A stretch of DNA of 48,044 nucleotides from Gammaproteobacteria bacterium (lineage in GTDB: Bacteria; Pseudomonadota; Gammaproteobacteria; Ga0077536), in assembly GCA_016874535.1 (NCBI GenBank), contig VGUA01000015.1, positions 1-48,044 on the forward strand. The letters run 5' to 3'. The number at the start of each line of letters is the position of its first letter. Position 1 is the stretch's first letter. Position numbers and translations under genes: made by a program. This document shows, one piece after another, positions 36,844 through 43,472 of the stretch. A model generated the notes under the pieces. That model worked only from the letters and a program-made list of their open reading frames with translations. It was not told the DNA's origin and searched no databases.

Positions 36844-37023
36844 ATGATACCGGCCAAGCAAGAAGCACTTGAGTCAATCCGCAAGCTCCCCGACGACGCC
36901 GACATGGAGGAGATCATGTATCGGCTTTACGTCATCGATAAGATTCGAAAGGGTCAGGACGCTGTCAATCAGGGGCAACTCACCACCAGCGAAGCGCTCA
37001 TGCGCGAAATTGAGAAATGGTAG
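36844..37023 (+). CDS. Antitoxin of a ParE/RelE-type module
   Basis: 59 residues (MIPAKQEALESIRKLPDDADMEEIMYRLYVIDKIRKGQDAVNQGQLTTSEALMREIEKW), acidic and helical, as in small antitoxins paired with ParE/RelE toxins. GAGGAG precedes the ATG at 36844; the ORF track's start 21 codons earlier lies over the promoter. The stop overlaps the toxin start by 7 nt. The C-terminal half (DAVNQGQLTTSEALMREIEKW) is the likely toxin-binding part. It should neutralise the toxin and bind the operator upstream. Confidence 0.8.
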   Translation: MIPAKQEALESIRKLPDDADMEEIMYRLYVIDKIRKGQDAVNQGQLTTSEALMREIEKW

Positions 37024-37313
37024 TTTGGTCGGACCCCGCTAAAGCCGATTTGCGCGCCATTCACGATTTCATCGCTCGCGATTCGAAGTTCTACGCGGGG
37101 AAAGTCGTTCAAGACATCATCGAAAAATCACGCGCCGTTGGCACGCTGCCAAGAGCAGGGCGCGTGGTGCCGGAACTTGGTGAACAAGATATCCGGGAAA
37201 TTGGTGCACATACGTACCGCATCATCTATGAGGCCCGAGGTGCGGACTGTTATGTGCTCGCCGTGCTTCATAAGCGGCGTGACCTTCAACCAGAGTTAGT
37301 GGAACGGCGCTGA
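37017..37313 (+). CDS. ParE/RelE-family toxin
   Basis: 98 residues: MVVWSDPAKADLRAIHDFIARDSKFYAGKVVQDIIEKSRAVGTLPRAGRVVPELGEQDIREIGAHTYRIIYEARGADCYVLAVLHKRRDLQ follows the ParE fold order, including the central R-I-Y strand and the final VLAVLHKRRD. It would inhibit gyrase (ParE) or cleave mRNA (RelE). ParE is somewhat more likely from the helix-rich N-terminus. Intact and with its antitoxin, so probably functional. Confidence 0.85.
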   Translation: MVVWSDPAKADLRAIHDFIARDSKFYAGKVVQDIIEKSRAVGTLPRAGRVVPELGEQDIREIGAHTYRIIYEARGADCYVLAVLHKRRDLQPELVERR

Positions 37314-37316
37314 CGA

Positions 37317-37370
37317 TAACTGAGCGTCCGGTGAACCCACCTTGCGGAGTCTTGACCGGAGTCGTTAGGC
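37317..37370 (+). repeat. attC-like hairpin after the toxin gene
   Basis: Starting 4 bp after the toxin stop: TAAC-(6 nt)-TCCGGT ... ACCGGA-(3 nt)-GTTAGGC. TAAC/GTTA and TCCGGT/ACCGGA pair, in the order of R and L boxes of an integron attC, and GTTAGGC matches the GTTRRRY core. The left core (CGATAAC) does not fit RYYYAAC beyond its last four bases. Resemblance is partial. Confidence 0.35.
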
Positions 37371-37548
37371 CAAAAACTCGCCGATAATGTTGCCGGACCG
37401 GAAAACCGGTGCCTGGGCTTTCCTGGATAATTTTTAGGGTTCGCTCGACTTCATCGGTAAACGCAAATCCGACTCCCGCGACTTGGCGCTCGTAATATCG
37501 GGCGGCGTGACGAAGTTCTTGCCGAGCATCGGCATGAAATTCGATCAC
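37371..37548 (-). pseudogene. ParE-family toxin, 3'-truncated
   Basis: MIEFHADARQELRHAARYYERQVAGVGFAFTDEVERTLKIIQESPGTGFPVRQHYRRVF is a good ParE N-terminal two-thirds, but the following residues (GLTTPVKTPQGGFTG...) do not match the expected C-terminal strands. The break falls at the GTTAGGC of the attC-like hairpin. The reading frame continues open to 37222, overlapping the intact toxin on the other strand. Its start overlaps the stop of the upstream antitoxin (ATGA), so the two were once a pair. It is unlikely to be active. Confidence 0.75.
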
Positions 37549-37765
37549 TTCAAGGAGTGACGAACTGCCTCAAACACTTCGGAGGCAAAGACAGTCACAG
37601 CAGCGCCGCTTTTGATTTCAGACCAGCGACGTTCAATTTCGACACGCCAATCCTGGGCAACGTCGCCGTGATCTTGGTTTTCCAGTGATTCGATCAGCGT
37701 TAATGCCAAGCGCGCGCGTTCCGGTTCAGATAGCGGTCGAACTTGCGATTCAATTTCGCGAAAGG
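37545..37765 (-). pseudogene. Addiction-module antitoxin fused to a transposase fragment
   Basis: FREIESQVRPLSEPERARLALTLIESLENQDHGDVAQDWRVEIERRWSEIKSGAAVTVFASEVFEAVRHSLK has the L-S-E-x-E-R, SLE, W-x-x-E-I-x-x-R and EV pattern of the small addiction-module component family that pairs with ParE. Its first residues are replaced in frame by an IS110 piece (frame open to 37931). Pairs with the truncated toxin that follows. Confidence 0.75.
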
Positions 37766-37901
37766 TGTACTGGGCGGGGAGTAGGCGGACTTCGTGTCCG
37801 AGTGCGTGTGCGGTGCGGCCCCAGAAGTGTGCGGTGCCGCAGGCTTCGAACAAGACCAGGGCGGGTGGCTGCGCGGCGATGAAGGTGGAGAAGGCCTTGC
37901 G
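37766..37901 (-). mobile_element. IS110-family transposase fragment
   Basis: RKAFSTFIAAQPPALVLFEACGTAHFWGRTAHALGHEVRLLPAQY resembles the N-terminal DEDD-domain region of IS110 transposases (EACGSAH-W, LGHEV-L-P-Q-V). Only about 45 residues remain. Fused in frame to the antitoxin on one side; bordered by an IS91 piece on the other. Confidence 0.65.
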
Positions 37902-37981
37902 CGAGAGCCGCAGCTCCGGCAGAAGCCGCATCGCTTACAGCTGAAAGCCACCAATCGCTCGGCGTGACAGTCCATGCAGCG
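37902..37981 (-). mobile_element. IS91-family transposase zinc-finger fragment
   Basis: CMDCHAERLVAFSCKRCGFCRSCG matches the N-terminal zinc-binding segment of IS91-type transposases (RLVAFSCK-RGFCPSC). About 26 residues, in frame with the RAYT piece upstream, and out of frame with the IS110 piece downstream. Confidence 0.65.
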
Positions 37982-38152
37982 CATGAGGCAGTAAGCCCAG
38001 ATTGCAACGCCCGCTTCTTCGCGGGCTTGCGACAACAAAGTCGGGTAGTAGCGGTAATCGTCGTTGCAGAAGAACGTCTGCATGCGGCGAGCACCGCGTT
38101 GAGTGACGTGGTGCGGATAGTCGGGAACGACCAGTTTCGGCATCCGTGCCAT
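37982..38152 (-). mobile_element. REP-associated tyrosine transposase (RAYT/TnpREP) fragment
   Basis: MARMPKLVVPDYPHHVTQRGARRMQTFFCNDDYRYYPTLLSQAREEAGVAIWAYCLM is the conserved start of RAYT proteins (Y1 family), ending exactly where PNHVH with the catalytic HUH motif should follow. Hence inactive. Joined in frame to the IS91 fragment. Confidence 0.8.
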
Positions 38153-38163
38153 GAGTGATGACC

Positions 38164-38185
38164 TCCGTGTCTTCCATGACACGGA
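38164..38185. repeat. REP-like hairpin upstream of the RAYT fragment
   Basis: TCCGTGTC-TTCCAT-GACACGGA: perfect 8-bp stem, 6-nt loop, 11 bp before the RAYT ATG. RAYT genes are usually flanked by such palindromes. Confidence 0.5.
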
Positions 38186-38202
38186 CAGGCTAGTCAGCGA
38201 AT

Positions 38203-38224
38203 TGAATTGAGTAAACTGTCCCCG
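38203..38224. repeat. 22-bp direct repeat, copy 1
   Basis: TGAATTGAGTAAACTGTCCC followed by CG; 20 of 22 bases match 38401-38422. Probably the end sequence of a RAYT/IS-type element. Confidence 0.7.
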
Positions 38225-38400
38225 GAGAGTGCAAGGTTCAGCGGCTATCGGCGTTCTGCAAGGTCGCCTTGGCCGCTGCAAACGGGCACTGCCCGGCTTT
38301 CGCACGACTCCTGTCTTCCGGTGTGATCTTTTCCCCCAGTCGGGGCCGATGGCCAGCGGACCGAGCTTCTATTTGGGAGACAGTTCCATTTGTCGTGAAC

Positions 38401-38422
38401 TGAATTGAGTGAACTGTCCTCG
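38401..38422. repeat. 22-bp direct repeat, copy 2
   Basis: TGAATTGAGTGAACTGTCCT followed by CG, 198 bp from copy 1. A partial inverted copy (GAGACAGTTC, 38377-38386) lies just before it. The 178 bp between the two copies shows no gene that I recognise. Confidence 0.7.
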
Positions 38423-38434
38423 TCATTCTCCCCA

Positions 38435-38555
38435 TCATTCCCTTGCGATTGCTTTCACGGGGCCACCACAGTGCGCGCAGATTTGCATGTCGCTCTTAAA
38501 CACCCGTTTCAGCCAGGGCTTGCAGGTCTCGATATCGATTTTGAACACGCGCTTC
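38435..38555 (-). mobile_element. IS91-family transposase C-terminal fragment, chimeric
   Basis: Reading the minus strand gives RLKRVFKIDIETC joined directly to KPWLKRVFKSDMQICAHCGG and then PVKAIARE and a stop. Both parts look like the same IS91 C-terminal motif (RLKRVF-IDIETC-CGG-VK-IA), so two related copies seem to have recombined. Too short for the ORF track. It ends 17 bp from the stop of the E1 gene. Confidence 0.6.
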
Positions 38556-38572
38556 AGTCTTGCGTATGAGGC

Positions 38573-40612
38573 TCATCGACAGGCGGGGCGCGGCGCATCC
38601 GCGATGAGCGCCCGGAGATGACGGGCGATACTGTCCGCGTTGGGCAGCGCCGCCGCCTGGAGAACCGGCGAGGCAGGGATTCGGATATCGGGCGTCGTGA
38701 GCCGGCGCACCGGCATGCAGAGGCTCTCAGGCATCCGCTCCTGTAGGTGCATTGCGAGCTCCGCGGCGAAGCCGCCGGCGCGCACCGCTTCATGCACGAT
38801 CAGCACTCGCCCGCCGGCTTCCCGCACGGCGTCGGCGATCGCCGCCTCGTCAAGCGGGCGCAGCCAGCGCAGGTCCATCACCGCGACGTCGAGGCGCTCG
38901 GCAGCGAGAGCCTCCGCCGCGGCCAGCGCCTGGTGCAGCATCGCGCTCCAGGTCAAAACGAGCGCATCGCTGCCGCGCCGATGCAGACGCGCGCGTCCAA
39001 CCGGTTCCGCACCTTCCGTTATCCGCACCGGACCGCTCAATTGATAGAGTCCGCGCGCTTCGATGACGACGCAAGGATCGGGATCCGCCGCGGCCGCGCG
39101 CAGCAACTGGTAGGCGTCGTCCGGTGTCGCCGCCAGCGCAAGCTTCAGCCCGGGAATGTGTGCGAGCAGGGCCTCGATGCTTTGCGAATGCTGGGCGCAG
39201 GAACCGGGCGTCACACCTTGCTGCATGCGCACGACGAGCGGCGCACCGCTGCGGCCGTTCGTGAGATAGCGCACGTTCGAGGCCTGATTGATCAGCTGAT
39301 CGAAAGCCACGAAGACGAAATCGCTCCACATGATTTCGACGACAGGCTTCAGGCCCGCGAGGGCGGCACCGAGCGCCGAGCCGAGGATCGCGTTCTCGGC
39401 GATGGGCGTATCGAACACGCGCGCCTCGCCGTATTTCTTTTGCAGATGCTTCGCCGCGCCGAAAATGCCGCCGGCCCGGCCCACGTCTTCGCCGTAGACC
39501 ACCGTCCGGGGATCGGCCTCGAGTTCGGCCGCGAGGGCGGCGTTTACCGCGGCGATGTAGGTCATTTCGCAGGTCTCGAGCACGCGCTGTCCGCTCTCCG
39601 CGGCCACCGGCGCATACACGTGATCGCAGAGCGTCGCGACGGCGGGCAGGGGCGCGTTGGCCGCGCGCTGGGCGATCTCGGTGGCGCGCGCTTCCGCCGC
39701 GCTACGCACCGCGGCGAGCGCATCGTCACTCGCGGCGCCGCAGGCGCGGAGCCGCTCCGCGATCACGAGCAACGGATCCTGCGCCGCCGCCGCGCGCTTG
39801 TCGGCTGCCGGGCGATAGTGCTCGATGTCGCGGTTGTAATGTCCCCACAGCCGCGGCACGCGGCACTCGAGCAGCGTCGGTCCACCGCCCTGCCGCGCGA
39901 TTCCGGCTGCCTTGGCCACGGCCTCGCGCACCGCGATCGGATCCGTCCCGTCCAGCGTCTCGCCGCCCATGCCGTAGGCGAGCGCCCGCCGCGCGAGACG
40001 CTCCACCGGGAACATGTCGCGCGTCGCAGTGAGCTCGGACCAGCCGTTGTGTTCGCACACGAAGATCACCGGCAGCTTCTTCGCGGCGGCGAAAGCCAGC
40101 GCTTCGTGCACCGAACCCTGGTTCATCGCGCCGTCGCCGATCGAGACGATGACGACGCGACCGTTGCCCGCCGCGACGTTCGCGAGCGCAACGCCGCAGG
40201 CAATCGTCGTCCCGGCGCCGACGATGGAGTTCTCCCCGATGAAGCGGGTATGTGGAGCCTGCAGATAGGCCGAGCCTGCGCGTCCGCCATTGATGCCGCT
40301 CGCGCGATGGCAGAGCTCGTCGAACACGGCCTGCGGCTCGAGACCTGCGGCGAGCGCCCAGCCATGGCCGCGATATGTGGCGATGACCTGATCGTCGTCC
40401 GCGAGCGCGGCAAGCGCCGCAAGGGGCACGACTTCTTGCCCAGCGCACAGATGCACCGAGCCCACGATCTGCGGCGGCATAGCGCGTGAGAGTTCCAGCG
40501 CCTGCTCTTCGAACGCGCGGATGAACGCCGCGCGTTCGAAGATCCGCTGCAGGAACGCGGGATCCGCGTGGACGCTCGGCGATGCGGCCGCGGCGGAGTT
40601 GGTATTGGTCAT
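38573..40612 (-). CDS. Fused alpha-beta E1 component of a thiamine-diphosphate 2-oxoacid/acetoin dehydrogenase
   Basis: 679 residues. Residues about 20-330 are an E1 alpha subunit: VGSVHLCAGQEVVPLAALAAL, YRGHGWALAAG, and the ThDP motif SIGDGAMNQGSVHEALAFAAAKKLPVIFVCEHN. Residues about 345-675 are an E1 beta subunit: TYIAAVNAALAAELEADPRTVVYGEDVGRAGGIFGAAKHLQKKYG and DTPIAENAILGSALGAALAGLKPVVEIMWSDF. Such enzymes decarboxylate a 2-oxoacid, or split acetoin, and pass the acyl group to an E2 lipoyl protein. No E2 or E3 gene is in the window. AGGAG precedes the ATG at 40612. Last gene of the molybdenum-hydroxylase operon, 152 bp after the MBL gene; that gap shows nothing else. Confidence 0.88.
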   Translation of the reverse strand: MTNTNSAAAASPSVHADPAFLQRIFERAAFIRAFEEQALELSRAMPPQIVGSVHLCAGQEVVPLAALAALADDDQVIATYRGHGWALAAGLEPQAVFDELCHRASGINGGRAGSAYLQAPHTRFIGENSIVGAGTTIACGVALANVAAGNGRVVIVSIGDGAMNQGSVHEALAFAAAKKLPVIFVCEHNGWSELTATRDMFPVERLARRALAYGMGGETLDGTDPIAVREAVAKAAGIARQGGGPTLLECRVPRLWGHYNRDIEHYRPAADKRAAAAQDPLLVIAERLRACGAASDDALAAVRSAAEARATEIAQRAANAPLPAVATLCDHVYAPVAAESGQRVLETCEMTYIAAVNAALAAELEADPRTVVYGEDVGRAGGIFGAAKHLQKKYGEARVFDTPIAENAILGSALGAALAGLKPVVEIMWSDFVFVAFDQLINQASNVRYLTNGRSGAPLVVRMQQGVTPGSCAQHSQSIEALLAHIPGLKLALAATPDDAYQLLRAAAADPDPCVVIEARGLYQLSGPVRITEGAEPVGRARLHRRGSDALVLTWSAMLHQALAAAEALAAERLDVAVMDLRWLRPLDEAAIADAVREAGGRVLIVHEAVRAGGFAAELAMHLQERMPESLCMPVRRLTTPDIRIPASPVLQAAALPNADSIARHLRALIADAPRPACR

Positions 40613-40764
40613 CGGAATGCTCCTGCAAAACTAGGCGCACCGGCGGAAGCGGAGCGCGGGTAGAAGAAGTGCCGCGTCGGTGTGTCGACAGAGAAGAAGT
40701 GAATGCCATGGATCGAATCAAACGACCAAGGCAATTAAACCTGGCGCAATGTCTTTTCGCGCGA

Positions 40765-41574
40765 TCAGGGCCAGGGTTTGCCAGGCGACAGCGCCGCCCG
40801 GCGCTTCGCCTCGTCCTCTTCGAGCACGATGGGATCGTGCGCCGGATAGATGATGTCGCCGCGAATCGCGATGTCGCGCATGGCGCGCTGCATCTGCTCG
40901 AGGTCATAGAAAATGCCGGCCGGTATCGCCTTGCGCACGTTCATATCGACCTTCCGCACCATGTCGCCGACGCAACCGACAATGCCATCGAGTGTCTTGA
41001 TGTACACGCACTGGCTTCCCGGCGTGTGGCTGTTCGGATAGAGGATGCACTCGATGCCCGGAAAGAGCTCGATGTCGCCCTCGATCAGCTCCACCCGGTC
41101 CCACAGCGTGTCGACCATTGCCGCAACGTCATGGCGGTCGTAGAAGAGCTCGCGCGAGCCGATGTCGAGCGTGCGCGGCCCCATGGGCGCGGCGGCCGCG
41201 GCGAGTTCGCTCCGTTGCACCACGATCCTTGCGTTCGGCAACTGCTCACAGCCGCCGCAGTGATCATAGTGGAGATGCGTGAGGATCACGCAGCCGACTT
41301 CCTCCGGCTTCACGCCGTAGCGTCCTAGCTGCTCGGGCAGCGTCATGCCGGCCGGGATGCGGTGCGGGCCGAGACGGTGGATCTGCATCGCCCGGTCGGC
41401 GCTGCGCATGCCGGCATCGATCAGGATCGGGTCGCGGCCGCCTTCGATCAGGAACGCGAGGATGGGCACCGTCACGCGCCCCTGGTCCTTGTTCATGCCC
41501 CAGAAGACGTCGAGGGCACACCCGACTTCGGCCTCCCCGAGGAGCAGGGGGCGAACGCGGTACTGCTGGCTCAT
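40765..41574 (-). CDS. Metallo-beta-lactamase-fold hydrolase (N-acyl homoserine lactonase-like family)
   Basis: 269 residues with the zinc motif THLHYDHCGG (HXHXDH), further ligands in PNSHTPGSQCVYIKTLDG and IIYPAHDPIV. The fold and length resemble lactonases such as AttM/AiiA, which open small lactone rings; other hydrolase activities are possible. AAGGGGAG is 7-8 nt before the ATG at 41574 (MSQQYRVRPLLLGEAEVG), a better start than the ATG at 41580 used in the ORF track. 40 bp after the small iron-sulfur subunit gene, same strand. In this operon it may open a ring or lactone made by the hydroxylase. Confidence 0.85.
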   Translation of the reverse strand: MSQQYRVRPLLLGEAEVGCALDVFWGMNKDQGRVTVPILAFLIEGGRDPILIDAGMRSADRAMQIHRLGPHRIPAGMTLPEQLGRYGVKPEEVGCVILTHLHYDHCGGCEQLPNARIVVQRSELAAAAAPMGPRTLDIGSRELFYDRHDVAAMVDTLWDRVELIEGDIELFPGIECILYPNSHTPGSQCVYIKTLDGIVGCVGDMVRKVDMNVRKAIPAGIFYDLEQMQRAMRDIAIRGDIIYPAHDPIVLEEDEAKRRAALSPGKPWP

Positions 41575-41614
41575 AGGCATGCTCCCCTTGCACTGTTCGG
41601 ACGATGACCCTTGT

Positions 41615-42139
41615 TCATTTCGACACCCCCTCCGGCGCCGCGGTCGTTCGCATCTCGTTCGCCGCCTGCCGCACCGCCTTCACGATGTTCACGTAACCCG
41701 TACAGCGACAGATGTTGCCGGCCAGCCCCGCGCGGATCTCCTGATCCGTCGGCGCAGGGTTCGCGGCGAGCAAGGCGCGCGTCGAGTTGATCATGCCGGG
41801 CGTGCAGAAACCGCATTGGAGACCGTGGCAGTCGATGAACGCACGCTGGATCGGATGCAGTGCGTCCGCACCCGCCGCGAGACCTTCGATCGTCTCTACG
41901 CTCTTGCCCTCGGCCTGCACGGCGAACATGAGGCAGGCGCGCACCGCGCGCCCGCCGACCAGCACGGTGCAGGCGCCGCACTTGCCGTGTTCGCAGCCCA
42001 CGTGGGTGCCGGTGAGCCCGAGCTCGTTGCGCAGGAAATCGGAGAGCAGGAGCCGCGGCTCGACGGCACGCGTATAGCTCGTACCATTCACGCTCGTCGT
42101 CACGCGGATCGCTTTCATTGCCGCCTCGTTCATCGTCAT
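41615..42139 (-). CDS. Molybdenum hydroxylase small subunit, [2Fe-2S]
   Basis: 174 residues. Plant-type ferredoxin domain with [22 protein letters not shown], then the second cluster domain with [11 protein letters not shown] and NICRCTGY: all eight cysteines expected for CoxS/xanthine-dehydrogenase small subunits. It passes electrons from the molybdenum centre to FAD. Start overlaps the medium-subunit stop by 4 nt (ATGA). No Tat signal, so the enzyme is cytoplasmic. Confidence 0.95.
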   Translation of the reverse strand: MTMNEAAMKAIRVTTSVNGTSYTRAVEPRLLLSDFLRNELGLTGTHVGCEHGKCGACTVLVGGRAVRACLMFAVQAEGKSVETIEGLAAGADALHPIQRAFIDCHGLQCGFCTPGMINSTRALLAANPAPTDQEIRAGLAGNICRCTGYVNIVKAVRQAANEMRTTAAPEGVSK

Positions 42140-43008
42140 GCTCCCTTCGCCATTGCGTCGATATAGGCGGCAAGCAGGGCCTGCTTCACCAGCACACCGG
42201 CGAGATGCCGCTTATATTCCCCGCCGGCCACGTTGTCGTCCTGCGGATCGCTCAACGCGTCCACGAGCCGCGCAGCCTCGGCTGCACGTGCGGCATCGAG
42301 CGGGTGACCGATGACCGCCGGGCCGACGTCGAAAGACAACGGAGTCTCTGCGACGCCGCCGAGCGCGAGCGACACAGCGCTCACCTTGTCCCCTGCGCCG
42401 ACACTGACCAGCGCCGCGACGTTGACGATCGCGAAGTCACCGACCCGCTTTGCGAGCTCGCGGAACGCCGACCCGCTACGCGGCAAGGGCACCGGGATGC
42501 GGATCTCGGTTAGCACTTCGTGCGGCGCGATGTCCGTCAGGTAGGTCGTGACGAAGAATTCCGCAATCGGCACGACGCGCTCGCCTTTTGCGCTCGCGAC
42601 GACCACTTCTGCGCCGAGACAGCAGAGCGCGACGCCGCCCTCTGCCGAGGGATCGTTATGCACTACGCTGCCGCCGAGCGTGCCGCGATTGCGGATCGCC
42701 GGGTAGCCGACGTGGCCGAGCGCTTCGCTGAGCAGCGGCAGGCTCTCGCGTACTAGTGGGCTGTCGATCAGATCCTGGTAGCGCGCCATGGCGCCGATGC
42801 ACAACCAGTCACCGTCGCGCCCGACGTGGTTCAGCGCTTCCACGCCGTTGATGTCGACGAGCACCTCGGGCTGAGCGACGCGAAAATTCATCATCGGCAC
42901 GAGGCTCTGACCGCCGGCGATGATCTTCGCGTTATCGTGCGCAGCGAGCGCCGAGAAGAGCGCGGGCAGAGTGTCGACGCGGACGTAGTCGAACGGCTTC
43001 GGTTTCAT
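42136..43008 (-). CDS. Molybdenum hydroxylase medium subunit, FAD-binding
   Basis: 290 residues of the CoxM family. [27 protein letters not shown] and [35 protein letters not shown] are the two FAD-binding loops. It overlaps the genes on both sides by 4 nt (ATGA), so it is part of a tightly coupled set. Confidence 0.95.
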   Translation of the reverse strand: MKPKPFDYVRVDTLPALFSALAAHDNAKIIAGGQSLVPMMNFRVAQPEVLVDINGVEALNHVGRDGDWLCIGAMARYQDLIDSPLVRESLPLLSEALGHVGYPAIRNRGTLGGSVVHNDPSAEGGVALCCLGAEVVVASAKGERVVPIAEFFVTTYLTDIAPHEVLTEIRIPVPLPRSGSAFRELAKRVGDFAIVNVAALVSVGAGDKVSAVSLALGGVAETPLSFDVGPAVIGHPLDAARAAEAARLVDALSDPQDDNVAGGEYKRHLAGVLVKQALLAAYIDAMAKGA

Positions 43009-43472
43009 GACCCCACCTCCTCGGCAGGCAGATCCTCGCCCGCGATCACTTTCTCGACACGCTTGAAGAATTGTTTGGTCAGGAGCTTCGCAATGGGCAA
43101 CAGCGCGCGCTGCGCTAGGCCGGTCATCGCGCCGCCGACCGTCGCCTCGAAGCTGTAGGCGACGCGGGTCGCGTCGCCGTTGTCCTGCAGGGTGACGATG
43201 CCAACGACGCTCATGGTGCCGATTGGGCCGGCGCCTTCCGCCGACATCACATAGCGCTCGCCTACCAGTTTCTCGGCGATTCGCATCCGCCCTTTGTAGG
43301 TGCCGGAGATCGAGGCGATGCCTATTTTCGTCACCAGCTCAAAATCATCGGGTCCCACGACGGCCAAGGATTGACAGCCCGGGGTGCAGCGCTCGATGAC
43401 CTTTGGATCTATCAGTGCGTCCCACACGACCGGCGGCGTTCCGCTGACCTCGGATTCGCCTTCGAATTTCAT
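43005..43472 (-). CDS. CoxG-like SRPBCC protein
   Basis: 155 residues: MKFEGESEVSGTPPVVWDALIDPKVIERCTPGCQSLAVVGPDDFELVTKIGIASISGTYKGRMRIAEK is the START-like CoxG family. In CO dehydrogenase clusters CoxG is linked to membrane attachment or maturation of the enzyme; here it probably serves the hydroxylase likewise. It sits between the large and medium subunit genes, each overlap 4 nt. Confidence 0.9.
   Translation of the reverse strand: MKFEGESEVSGTPPVVWDALIDPKVIERCTPGCQSLAVVGPDDFELVTKIGIASISGTYKGRMRIAEKLVGERYVMSAEGAGPIGTMSVVGIVTLQDNGDATRVAYSFEATVGGAMTGLAQRALLPIAKLLTKQFFKRVEKVIAGEDLPAEEVGS

Noticed and set aside
36616-36861. Minus-strand ORF next to the tRNA remnant as an integrase end
   Set aside because: The position is right for an integrase tail but I see no tyrosine-recombinase motif.
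38747-40489. 580-residue plus-strand ORF
   Set aside because: Reverse-strand shadow of the E1 alpha-beta gene in GC-rich DNA.
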